Source of the DNA: Erysipelothrix sp.
GTDB lineage: Bacteria; Bacillota_I; Bacilli_A; Erysipelotrichales; Erysipelotrichaceae
Assembly: GCA_012512495.1 (NCBI GenBank)
Contig: JAAZEC010000175.1
Span: 1 to 8,556 of the forward strand
Length of the DNA: 8,556 nt
Reading direction: 5' to 3'
Shown one piece after another: positions 1 to 5,565 of the stretch. Each line of letters opens with the position of its first letter. Position 1 is the stretch's first letter. The notes below the pieces were generated by a model. It was given only the letters and a program-made list of their open reading frames with translations, was not told where the DNA came from and did no database searches. The position numbers were made by a program, and so were the translations under genes.

Positions 1-461
1 ATAATCGTCGCATACAGGTTACCCCCGAAAGCAGGCCTTGTCATTAACAAGCTACTTGAAGCATCGACTTCCACCTTGATGGCATCCGCCGTCAGACCCG
101 TCCGAATCGTTGCCGCAACTCTTGGGGCAACATCCCTTCCAACGATGGTCGCACCAATCAGAAGCACTTCTGGGTGGTATTCTCTAACACACTCAACTAG
201 AGCGTGACTCAAGTGCTGCGTCGTAGGATAGCGAAGCTTCTCATCATCGATCGCAATGACCCGATCCGCACCATACTCGTAACAGGAGGAAATCAACGAG
301 TCCACCTGGTGTCCACACAGGATTGCGACCACTTCTTGTTGAACGGAGATAGTCTCGTACTCACTTTTCAAATCCTGAGCCAGTGATAACAGTTGATAGC
401 TGACATCAGCCACTGTTTTATCATGGACTTCGATATAGACAAAGATATTATTTGATTCCAT
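1..461 (-). CDS. etfA: Electron transfer flavoprotein alpha subunit (partial, C-terminal part off window)
   Basis: Reading from the ATG at 461 to the window edge gives 153 residues of an EtfA N-terminal domain; the family is usually about 320-340 residues, so the FAD-binding C-terminal half lies outside. Recognisable blocks are LIGAT..GRDVAPRVAA (about residues 101-117), TGLTAD (121-126) and TRPAFGGN (141-148), all typical of EtfA. Known role: with EtfB it forms a cytoplasmic FAD heterodimer that carries electrons between acyl-CoA dehydrogenases and other carriers; in anaerobes related pairs perform flavin-based electron bifurcation. The start lies 6 nt after the etfB stop and has no good Shine-Dalgarno sequence, so translation is probably coupled to etfB. 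It is the last visible gene of the maoC-bcd-etfB-etfA operon. The family call is secure; bifurcating activity is an inference. Confidence 0.95.
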   Translation of the reverse strand, partial: MESNNIFVYIEVHDKTVADVSYQLLSLAQDLKSEYETISVQQEVVAILCGHQVDSLISSCYEYGADRVIAIDDEKLRYPTTQHLSHALVECVREYHPEVLLIGATIVGRDVAPRVAATIRTGLTADAIKVEVDASSSLLMTRPAFGGNLYATI

Positions 462-467
462 ATGTTT

Positions 468-1250
468 TTATGATGAGGCTTTAACAATGAGCTGTGCCAA
501 CCGTTGCGCGGCCAGTTCAATGTTACCCTCAATCATTTCTCCTTTCATATCCACAGGTCGTACAAAGGTTTTCTTGACCTGAGTCAATGAACCTTTCAGT
601 CCAATGTTTTCAACATCACAAGCTAAAGTAGCATTATCCAAAACTGTGATTTCTTTTGTATCAGCGAACCAAACATCTCTAAAGTTCGCCTTGCGAACGG
701 TGGTCGATTCCGCCTGAATCGTTAACAGACACGGCGTATTAACCCGCAAGGTTTCCTCGTAAGTGTCATAGTCTTTCGTGAGTTCAATGGTGCTAGGTTT
801 CACGGCATCAATCGTCTTCACACAAGTAACCTGTGGGATATTAAGGTGTGCCGCGACCTGAGGACCCACCTGAGCGGTATCACCATCGATAGCTTGTTTT
901 CCAGCCAGGATCAGATCATAGTCATAGCGCTTGATTGCTTGGGAGAGAATCGTGGAAGTCGCCCAGGTGTCCGAACCAGCGAATGCTCGATCGCACAACA
1001 AGACACAATCATCCACACCATAGCCGTAACAATCAACCAGCATCCTCTTCGCTTGAAGCGGGCCCATTGTGATAACACGAATGAAAGTTTCTGGAATCAA
1101 ATCCTTGATGGCCAGTGCGCATTCAATGGAAGCCAGATCATCGGGATTAATGATCGTATCGACACCCTCTCGGATGAGGGTGCCCTTTTCCTTATCGACT
1201 TTCATTTCAGTCGTGTTCGGTACTTGTTTTACTAGGACAATAATATTCAT
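468..1250 (-). CDS. etfB: Electron transfer flavoprotein beta subunit
   Basis: A full-length 260-residue EtfB, the partner of EtfA, which binds AMP or a second FAD and contacts the dehydrogenase. Visible family blocks: KQVP at 8-11, MGP at 62-64, FAGSDTWATS at 90-99, GKQAIDGDTAQVGP at 117-130 and GLKGSLTQV at 217-225. Overall it resembles the EtfB of butyryl-CoA dehydrogenase systems in anaerobes, some of which bifurcate electrons from NADH to crotonyl-CoA and ferredoxin. The ATG lies 4 nt after the bcd stop, with a GAGG that abuts and overlaps that stop as a possible ribosome site. Odd point: the recognition loop, usually R-Y-A-x-L-P-N-I-M-K-A-K-K-K, here reads RKANFRDVWFADTKE (186-200), so the basic patch is gone. 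In FAGSDTWATS a Trp also replaces the usual Leu. Confidence 0.95.
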   Translation of the reverse strand: MNIIVLVKQVPNTTEMKVDKEKGTLIREGVDTIINPDDLASIECALAIKDLIPETFIRVITMGPLQAKRMLVDCYGYGVDDCVLLCDRAFAGSDTWATSTILSQAIKRYDYDLILAGKQAIDGDTAQVGPQVAAHLNIPQVTCVKTIDAVKPSTIELTKDYDTYEETLRVNTPCLLTIQAESTTVRKANFRDVWFADTKEITVLDNATLACDVENIGLKGSLTQVKKTFVRPVDMKGEMIEGNIELAAQRLAQLIVKASS

Positions 1251-1254
1251 CTCT

Positions 1255-2367
1255 CTACCTCAAGATCGACGATGCGATAACCATCCGTTGAACTTCTGAA
1301 GTTCCTTCATAGATTTCCGTTATCTTAGCATCCCGCATCATTCTTTCAACTGGATAATCCTTGATGTAACCATAACCGCCAAACAGTTGGACTGCCTTCG
1401 TCGTCACGCTCATAGCCACCTCAGAAGCATAGAGCTTCGCCATGGCAGCTTCTTTGCTGAAACGATTGCCACTATCCTTCGCTTTAGCTGCTTGATAGAC
1501 CAACAGGGAAGCCGCCTCAATCTGTGTAGCCATGTCAGCTAAAACAAACTGTGTATTCTGGAAACTGCTCAATGATTTACCAAATTGCTTGCGCTGTTTC
1601 GTGTACTGAAGCGCTTCTTCATAGGCTCCCTTGGCAATGCCTAGGGCCTGGGCAGCGACACCAATCCGGCCACCATCCAGTGTACCCATCGCAATTTTGA
1701 AACCATTACCTTCTTTACCCAACAGATTCTCAAGAGGTACCTTCACATGATCGAATATCAGTTCGCTGGTACTACTGCCACAGATTCCTAGCTTGTTCTC
1801 GGTCTTGCCAAAGGTGAATCCTTCCCAGCCCTTCTCGATGATGAATGCGCTCAGTTTCTGATCCATATTCGCAAAGACGATATAGACCTCGGCCTCGATT
1901 GCGTTGGTGATGAACAGCTTATTCCCCGTGATTTCATAATGATCATCATGCTTGATGGCGGTGGTCGTACCACCTGCTACGTCCGTGCCCGCATTCGCTT
2001 CCGTTAAACCAAACGCACCTAGTTTTCTTCCAGAGCATAGATCATTTAGGTATTTCGCTTTCAATTCCTTCGAGCCATACTTATTGAGTGGATCACAGAC
2101 GAGTGAAGTATGCGCTGATAAGATGATACCCGTGGTCGCACAGGCTTTACTCAATTCCTCGATGGTAAGTGCATAGGCCAGGGTGTCGGCTCCTGCCCCC
2201 TCGTAGTCTTCTGAAAAGGGAATCCCCATCATGTGTGACTGAGCCATCCTAGTAACGGTTTCCCTTGGGAAGCGGTGATTCTCATCGACTTCTTTAGCCA
2301 AAGGTTTCACGTAATCCTTCGTAAAATCACTGACAAAATCAACGATTCTTTTATATTTATTTTCCAT
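1255..2367 (-). CDS. bcd: Acyl-CoA dehydrogenase, short-chain/butyryl-CoA type
   Basis: A 370-residue FAD enzyme of the acyl-CoA dehydrogenase family, closest in recalled sequence to butyryl-CoA dehydrogenases of fermenters, which interconvert crotonyl-CoA and butyryl-CoA. Visible: the flavin/substrate block FGLTEANAGTD (119-129), LDGGRIGVAAQALGIA (230-245), RKQFGKSL (259-266), the LFGGYGY block (328-334), and ERMMRDAKITEIYEGTSE (341-358) with the expected catalytic base Glu354. It is about 10 residues shorter than usual: roughly 3 at the N terminus, and a gap of about 6 in the loop before SAFIIEKG (173-180). The start ATG overlaps the hydratase stop as TAATG, with GGAAG about 10 nt upstream, so the two are translationally coupled. 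Adjacent etfB and etfA supply its electron partner. The exact chain-length preference cannot be read. Confidence 0.94.
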   Translation of the reverse strand: MENKYKRIVDFVSDFTKDYVKPLAKEVDENHRFPRETVTRMAQSHMMGIPFSEDYEGAGADTLAYALTIEELSKACATTGIILSAHTSLVCDPLNKYGSKELKAKYLNDLCSGRKLGAFGLTEANAGTDVAGGTTTAIKHDDHYEITGNKLFITNAIEAEVYIVFANMDQKLSAFIIEKGWEGFTFGKTENKLGICGSSTSELIFDHVKVPLENLLGKEGNGFKIAMGTLDGGRIGVAAQALGIAKGAYEEALQYTKQRKQFGKSLSSFQNTQFVLADMATQIEAASLLVYQAAKAKDSGNRFSKEAAMAKLYASEVAMSVTTKAVQLFGGYGYIKDYPVERMMRDAKITEIYEGTSEVQRMVIASSILR

Positions 2368-2801
2368 TAGAGTGTCACTTCCTTCAAAGGAGGTAAGACC
2401 ACGGCCTCGCCGATGATGACTAGCTCGCCGTTTTGGTTGATGGACCTAGTCTCGAGTTTAACCCTGTTCTTTTCCAAGTCTTTCTCAAGAACGACCACGC
2501 TAGAAGTAATGGTATCCCCTAGGAAAACCGGCTTTGTATAGGTTACTCGTTGTTTCAGATAGATAGTTCCCAGACCGGGCAGTTGGCTGCCCAGGATGTC
2601 GGAATACATCGATGAGACGAGGTGACCATGGACGATACGGTGCTTGAATGAGGTCCTTTGCGCAAAGTCTTCATTCAGGTGCAAGGGATTATTGTCACCG
2701 CTCAGTTTCGCGAAGTCGACTACCTCCTGCTCTGTAAATGTTCGGGTTGTGGATGCTTGATCGCCAATTTCAATCTGGCTGATTGTTTTGCTATTATTCA
2801 T
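2367..2801 (-). CDS. MaoC-like (R)-specific enoyl-CoA hydratase
   Basis: A 144-residue single hot-dog domain of the MaoC/PhaJ type, which reversibly hydrates trans-2-enoyl-CoA to (R)-3-hydroxyacyl-CoA. The hydratase-2 signature is intact: LSGDNNPLHLNEDFA spans about residues 33-47, with the catalytic pair Asp36 and His41 spaced as in PhaJ (Asp31/His36), followed by HGHLVSSMYS and a YTKPVFLGDTI strand. I chose the ATG at 2801 because AGGAGG sits 4 nt upstream. A longer in-frame start at 2867 would place the coding region over the operon promoter and lacks a ribosome site. It is the first gene of the maoC-bcd-etfBA operon and would make or consume the enoyl-CoA used by Bcd. Substrate could be crotonyl-CoA or a longer or branched acyl-CoA. 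Confidence 0.88.
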   Translation of the reverse strand: MNNSKTISQIEIGDQASTTRTFTEQEVVDFAKLSGDNNPLHLNEDFAQRTSFKHRIVHGHLVSSMYSDILGSQLPGLGTIYLKQRVTYTKPVFLGDTITSSVVVLEKDLEKNRVKLETRSINQNGELVIIGEAVVLPPLKEVTL

Positions 2802-2805
2802 AAAT

Positions 2806-2811
2806 CCTCCT
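2806..2811 (-). promoter_or_regulatory. Strong ribosome binding site of the MaoC-like gene
   Basis: AGGAGG on the minus strand, 4 nt before the ATG at 2801. It is the best Shine-Dalgarno near this gene and decides the start against the longer in-frame reading from 2867. Confidence 0.85.
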
Positions 2812-2814
2812 AAC

Positions 2815-2830
2815 ATGAACCAATGTTCAT
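2815..2830. promoter_or_regulatory. Palindromic operator over the maoC-bcd-etfBA transcription start
   Basis: A perfect inverted repeat ATGAAC-CAAT-GTTCAT, two 6-bp arms with a 4-bp spacer. It begins 5 bp beyond the -10 box of the minus-strand promoter, so it covers the likely transcription start, a position that would block RNA polymerase. Size and form suit a TetR-family dimer, and the general shape recalls operators of fatty-acid-degradation TetR repressors. The adjacent TetR gene is the natural candidate. The palindrome is seen; the identity of its binder is inferred. Confidence 0.7.
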
Positions 2831-2834
2831 ATTG

Positions 2835-2863
2835 AGTATAATACTTAGTGAAATAATTGTCAA
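2835..2863 (-). promoter_or_regulatory. Sigma-A type promoter of the maoC-bcd-etfBA operon
   Basis: The minus strand reads TTGACA (2863-2858), 17 bp, then TATACT (2840-2835), close to the housekeeping consensus. The start should fall near 2827-2829, giving a leader of about 27 nt before the ATG at 2801. The strength of the boxes suggests the operon is controlled by repression at the overlapping palindrome rather than by activation. Confidence 0.85.
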
Positions 2864-2898
2864 TCAATTGTGAACATTTTACTTAGTATTTTTGAAAT

Positions 2899-2926
2899 AA
2901 AAAAAGGACATTCAACTAAATGTCCT
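2899..2926 (-). terminator. Intrinsic terminator of the tetR gene
   Basis: Starting about 5 nt after the tetR stop on the minus strand: a GGACATT/AATGTCC stem of 7 bp (8 with an outer A-T pair) with a 6-nt loop, followed by seven T residues. It separates tetR transcription from the hydratase operon, which has its own promoter just downstream. Confidence 0.8.
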
Positions 2927-2930
2927 CTCA

Positions 2931-3515
2931 CTAATAGATTTGTGACAAATATTCAGGTTTAACGATACCCCTTAAGAAGATATCTACCATGGTGCCAAGA
3001 TCCAAGTCACTCATCATCTGATAGTTCTGGTCCTCCATGATGTAAGCAGATAGGTTTCTCAGGAAATGTCGTGACGCTGCCAGAGCGCTCAGCTCGGGGC
3101 GCAGCCACTTCTCAAGTTGGATGAAGTAGGTATCAAAGGGATCGAAGTAATTCTTCTTCCAGATGATAAAGATGGTAAACTGGGTTTCTTCACTCAACTC
3201 ATTACTGATGTCATGCATCATCATGGAGAAGTTGACCACGTGGCTTCTTTGAAGATAGTCCCCCATCGAGTAGAGCTTCTGATAAAAACTTGTCTCTTGT
3301 GCCATCAACGCATTGAGGTTAACCCCAATCTCATGGGTGAAAGTAGACAGCACTTCAGTATAAAGCTCTTCCTTGTTTTTGAAATGAAAATAAAGAGCAG
3401 GTTGTGTAATATTCAGCTTCTTCGCTATCTGACGCGTTGACGTTGCCAGATAGCCCTGTTTCATAAATAGTTCAGAGGCCGTTTCAATAATCATATCCCT
3501 CATATTTAGAGTCAC
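2931..3515 (-). CDS. TetR/AcrR-family transcriptional regulator
   Basis: A TetR-family repressor of 194 residues from the chosen GTG start at 3515. The N-terminal DNA-binding domain is clear: IIETASELFMKQGYLATSTR, then the helix-turn-helix IAKKLNITQPALYFHFKNKEELY (roughly residues 30-52). The C-terminal ligand domain is divergent and shows no ligand-specific motif, though the FLRGI near the end is common in the family. I chose GTG 3515 because AAAGGAG lies 8 nt upstream; an ATG at 3545 is in frame but has no ribosome site. The gene lies upstream of and co-oriented with the acyl-CoA operon, and divergent from an ABC exporter. Local regulation of the acyl-CoA operon, the exporter, or both is plausible; an acyl-CoA ligand is a guess. 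Confidence 0.9.
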   Translation of the reverse strand: MTLNMRDMIIETASELFMKQGYLATSTRQIAKKLNITQPALYFHFKNKEELYTEVLSTFTHEIGVNLNALMAQETSFYQKLYSMGDYLQRSHVVNFSMMMHDISNELSEETQFTIFIIWKKNYFDPFDTYFIQLEKWLRPELSALAASRHFLRNLSAYIMEDQNYQMMSDLDLGTMVDIFLRGIVKPEYLSQIY

Positions 3516-3523
3516 TCGCTTCA

Positions 3524-3530
3524 CTCCTTT
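3524..3530 (-). promoter_or_regulatory. Ribosome binding site deciding the tetR start
   Basis: AAAGGAG on the minus strand, 8 nt before the GTG at 3515. The in-frame ATG at 3545 lies upstream of this site and has none of its own, so the shorter GTG-initiated product is preferred. Confidence 0.65.
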
Positions 3531-3548
3531 CACAAATCTAGGCATTAT

Positions 3549-3565
3549 TTATGACAGAGTCATAA
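3549..3565. promoter_or_regulatory. Palindromic operator candidate in the tetR leader
   Basis: Perfect inverted repeat TTATGAC-AGA-GTCATAA (7-bp arms, 3-bp spacer). It lies just downstream of the proposed tetR -10 box, across the expected transcription start, as the other palindrome does at the maoC promoter. Autoregulation by the TetR protein is the simple reading. The ATGAC...GTCAT core also resembles the Lactococcus HrtR operator as I remember it. The palindrome is seen; the function is inferred. Confidence 0.6.
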
Positions 3566-3569
3566 TAAT

Positions 3570-3598
3570 ATGTTAAAGTTTCTCTAGTAACTTATCAA
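3570..3598 (-). promoter_or_regulatory. Possible tetR promoter
   Basis: The minus strand reads TTGATA (3598-3593), 17 bp, then TAACAT (3575-3570): a good -35 and a 4-of-6 -10 box. The predicted start falls in the 3549-3565 palindrome. The -35 box lies inside the 13-bp inverted repeat at 3584-3613. Moderate support only. Confidence 0.45.
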
Positions 3599-3613
3599 AT
3601 GATAAGTTACTAG
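3584..3613. repeat. 13-bp perfect inverted repeat (operator or hairpin) between tetR and the ABC exporter
   Basis: Arms CTAGTAACTTATC and GATAAGTTACTAG flank AAAT, with no mismatch. There is no T-run on either side, so it does not look like an intrinsic terminator. Being AT-rich and overlapping the possible tetR -35 box, it is more likely a protein-binding site, perhaps for a second regulator or a second dimer. Its sequence differs from the two ATGA(A)C-type palindromes nearby. Confidence 0.7.
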
Positions 3614-3619
3614 CCTCAA

Positions 3620-3659
3620 AGCTTGGAAAACCAACTAAGTCCGCGAAGATTTCCAAGCT
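3620..3659. repeat. 10-bp inverted repeat with 20-nt loop upstream of the ABC exporter
   Basis: Arms AGCTTGGAAA (3620-3629) and TTTCCAAGCT (3650-3659) pair perfectly around a 20-nt loop. No U-tract follows on either strand. If transcribed toward the exporter it could form a leader hairpin; as DNA it could be two half-sites. Function unknown. Confidence 0.55.
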
Positions 3660-3662
3660 CTG

Positions 3663-3677
3663 GTATTGAAACAATAC
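3663..3677. repeat. Short palindrome GTATTG-AAA-CAATAC before the ABC exporter
   Basis: Perfect 6-bp arms with a 3-bp spacer, about 55 bp before the permease start. It contains TTGAAA (3666-3671), which could serve as a -35 box, but the bases 16-19 further on make no convincing -10 box. It may be an operator for the exporter genes; weak support. Confidence 0.4.
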
Positions 3678-3731
3678 GACACATTAACTCAATAGTCAAA
3701 CAAAGCAAACCGCGGCTAAAGGAAAATTAAC

Positions 3732-4838
3732 ATGTTTTTAGCACTCAAAGAAATGAAGAAAGAAAAAGTCCGTTTCATTATGATCATACTGATCACGGCA
3801 CTCATTGCCTATCTGGTGTATTTTCTCTCGTCCCTAGCCTTCGGTCTCGCCCAGATTAACCGCACGACCATCGACTACTGGAACGCCAGCGGCATCGTCC
3901 TCACTAAGTCATCCAACGAGAATATCTATGCCTCCATGATTGATCGGCAGTTCATCGTCGATTCCAACCTGGACCTGGATAATTCAATCAATCTCGCCAG
4001 TGCCAGCGTCTACATCAACAGTGACGACCCCATCAACGTTGCCTTTGTTGGTTACAACATCGGCCAAGACAATCTGGTAGCGCCCATCGTCGAGGGACGA
4101 GCCATTGAAGATACCTTCGAAACCGTCGTCTCCAAGAACCTGCAATCGAAAGCCGATGTCGAAATCGGTGATACGATTCGGATGGCCAGTGTCGGACGTG
4201 AGTTCACCGTGGTCGGCTTCACCAGTGACTCCAACTACAACACACTCCCTGCTGTCTATATCGATCGCGAACTAGCCTCTGCCGAAATGATGATCTATAC
4301 CTCCAACAACCCAGAGGAAGACGCTGTCGCGACACCTACTCCCAACATGCCTCAACGGGTCTCTGCCGTGGTCGTTTACGAAGATATTGACCAGTCAACA
4401 CTCGATGAGTATGAACTTGACTACATCAAGATTGACGACTATATCAACGGACTCCCTGGCTATCAAGCACAAGTCCTAACCTTTGGCTTAATGATCGCCT
4501 CACTGGCCGTTATTTCATCCATCATTACCGGCATCTTCATGTATATCTTGACCATGCAGAAGAAATCCATCTTCGGTGTCTTGAAAATCCAAGGCTACCG
4601 TAATGGCTACATTATGAAATCCGTCATTCTTCAGACCATTCTCGTCACCCTACTAGGAGCGCTCACAGGTCTATTACTCAGTATCCTGACGATTCAGTTC
4701 TTACCAAGTACCGTACCCGTTGCCATCAACTGGCCACTATTTATCGGCGTGACCGTCTTCTCGATTGTCTGTTCCTTTATCGGTACCGTCTTCTCAGCCC
4801 GTAGTATCCTAAAAATTGAACCGCTCGATGCGCTCTAG
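3732..4838 (+). CDS. ABC exporter permease, MacB/FtsX type (HrtB-like)
   Basis: A 368-residue membrane protein with the MacB/FtsX layout: one N-terminal membrane helix (about 14-38), a large extracytoplasmic domain (about 40-245), then three helices (about 249-274, 296-320, 335-357) and the C-terminal KIEPLDAL typical of the family. The opening MFLALKEMKKEKVRFIMIILITALIAYLVYFLS and the YILTMQKKSIFGVLKIQGY segment after helix 2 recall HrtB/DevC permeases that export haem or other amphipathic compounds by a mechanotransmission-like mechanism. An AAAGG lies about 9 nt before the ATG. The ATPase follows 8 nt downstream. The family is secure; a haem substrate is only suggested, because related pairs export peptides, lipids or antibiotics. 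Many codons end in C, unlike the minus-strand genes, which fits lagging-strand location. Confidence 0.88.
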   Translation: MFLALKEMKKEKVRFIMIILITALIAYLVYFLSSLAFGLAQINRTTIDYWNASGIVLTKSSNENIYASMIDRQFIVDSNLDLDNSINLASASVYINSDDPINVAFVGYNIGQDNLVAPIVEGRAIEDTFETVVSKNLQSKADVEIGDTIRMASVGREFTVVGFTSDSNYNTLPAVYIDRELASAEMMIYTSNNPEEDAVATPTPNMPQRVSAVVVYEDIDQSTLDEYELDYIKIDDYINGLPGYQAQVLTFGLMIASLAVISSIITGIFMYILTMQKKSIFGVLKIQGYRNGYIMKSVILQTILVTLLGALTGLLLSILTIQFLPSTVPVAINWPLFIGVTVFSIVCSFIGTVFSARSILKIEPLDAL

Positions 4839-4842
4839 GAGG
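4837..4842 (+). promoter_or_regulatory. Ribosome binding site of the ATPase gene overlapping the permease stop
   Basis: AGGAGG begins inside the TAG stop of the permease gene and lies 4 nt before the ATG at 4847, indicating coupled translation of the two exporter subunits. Confidence 0.8.
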
Positions 4843-4846
4843 AATC

Positions 4847-5530
4847 ATGATACAACTAAATAACATTACCAAAGACTTCTTTGATGGCAACACGGATGTC
4901 AACGTCCTTCAATCGACCACCGTCACCATCAATGACAGCGAATTTACAGCCATCATTGGCCCTAGCGGCAGTGGCAAGTCCACCCTTCTGACCATTATCG
5001 GTGCTTTACAGAAACCAACCGAGGGAACCCTCGAAATCAATGGAATTGATAGCTATAGCCTCAGTGAGAACCAACGCTCAGACTTACGCTTCAAGAAGAT
5101 TGGCTTTGTCCTCCAAGGCTCCAACCTAGTCCCCTATCTCACCATCAGGGAACAGTTCGAATTGAAGCTGAAGATTGCGAAGGTTTCGAACAAACAAAAG
5201 ATTGACGAAATGTTGGAACGCTTATCCATTACCAAGATTCAAGATAAGTATCCCGACGATGTCTCAGGTGGTGAAAGACAACGTGCCGCCATCGGACTCG
5301 CCCTGATCTTGGAACCTACTATCCTCCTAGCTGATGAACCCACTGCCAGTCTCGATACCGAGAAAGCCTATCAGGTGGTAGAAATACTCAAGAACATCTC
5401 ACGTGATTTAGGAACCGCCGTCGTCATGGTCACCCATGACCAAAGAATGTTACCCTACTGTGATCGTGTCCTCCAGATGCAGGATGGCGTCCTCAGTGAA
5501 GATAATACTGTCTATAATTCAAAACCATGA
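4847..5530 (+). CDS. ABC exporter ATPase (HrtA/LolD/MacB-type)
   Basis: A 227-residue ATP-binding subunit that powers the adjoining permease. All motifs are intact: Walker A GPSGSGKST (38-46), Q-loop Gln90 in GFVLQGSNLVPYLT, signature VSGGERQ (139-145), Walker B ILLADEP (159-165), D-loop SLD (168-170) and switch His197 in VTHDQRML. The phrases DLRFKKIGFVLQ...LVPYL and the MVTHDQRMLPYCDRV ending are closer to HrtA-type ATPases than to LolD or FtsE, though this is from memory. Length is usual for the family. It is the second and last gene of the exporter operon and ends just before a bidirectional terminator. No separate membrane-fusion protein or outer component is present, as expected for a Gram-positive type cell. 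Confidence 0.93.
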   Translation: MIQLNNITKDFFDGNTDVNVLQSTTVTINDSEFTAIIGPSGSGKSTLLTIIGALQKPTEGTLEINGIDSYSLSENQRSDLRFKKIGFVLQGSNLVPYLTIREQFELKLKIAKVSNKQKIDEMLERLSITKIQDKYPDDVSGGERQRAAIGLALILEPTILLADEPTASLDTEKAYQVVEILKNISRDLGTAVVMVTHDQRMLPYCDRVLQMQDGVLSEDNTVYNSKP

Positions 5531-5533
5531 TCA

Positions 5534-5565
5534 AAAAAGAAGTCTGAAATTTCAGACTTCTTTTT
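5534..5565. terminator. Bidirectional terminator between the ABC ATPase gene and xerC
   Basis: GAAGTCTGAAA followed at once by TTTCAGACTTC (5539-5560), a perfect 11-bp inverted repeat that would form a short-loop hairpin. It is flanked by A-runs on the left and five T residues on the right, so it works as an intrinsic terminator in both directions. The xerC stop codon (5564-5566) sits in the flanking T-tract. Confidence 0.88.

Noticed and set aside
204..386. 60-codon plus-strand open frame opposite etfA
   Set aside because: It lies antisense to a clear EtfA reading frame, has no ribosome site of note and no recognisable domain; a shadow frame.
846..1299. Two overlapping plus-strand frames opposite etfB and the end of bcd
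   Set aside because: Antisense to well-conserved coding sequence, with compositions unlike real proteins and no start signals.
2802..2867. Longer N terminus for the MaoC-like protein (start at 2867)
   Set aside because: It would overlap the promoter boxes and operator, lacks a ribosome site and does not match the family N terminus; AGGAGG marks the ATG at 2801.
3516..3545. ATG at 3545 as tetR start
   Set aside because: No Shine-Dalgarno upstream, whereas AAAGGAG is correctly placed for the GTG at 3515. Not fully excluded.
3584..3613. 13-bp inverted repeat as a transcription terminator
   Set aside because: AT-rich stem with no T-tract on either side, located between divergent genes where no transcript needs to end.
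3732..5530. C-ending codon preference in the ABC genes as a sign of horizontal transfer
   Set aside because: The plus strand is C-rich overall and the minus-strand genes look G-rich, as expected if the exporter lies on the lagging strand; strand bias explains it without transfer.
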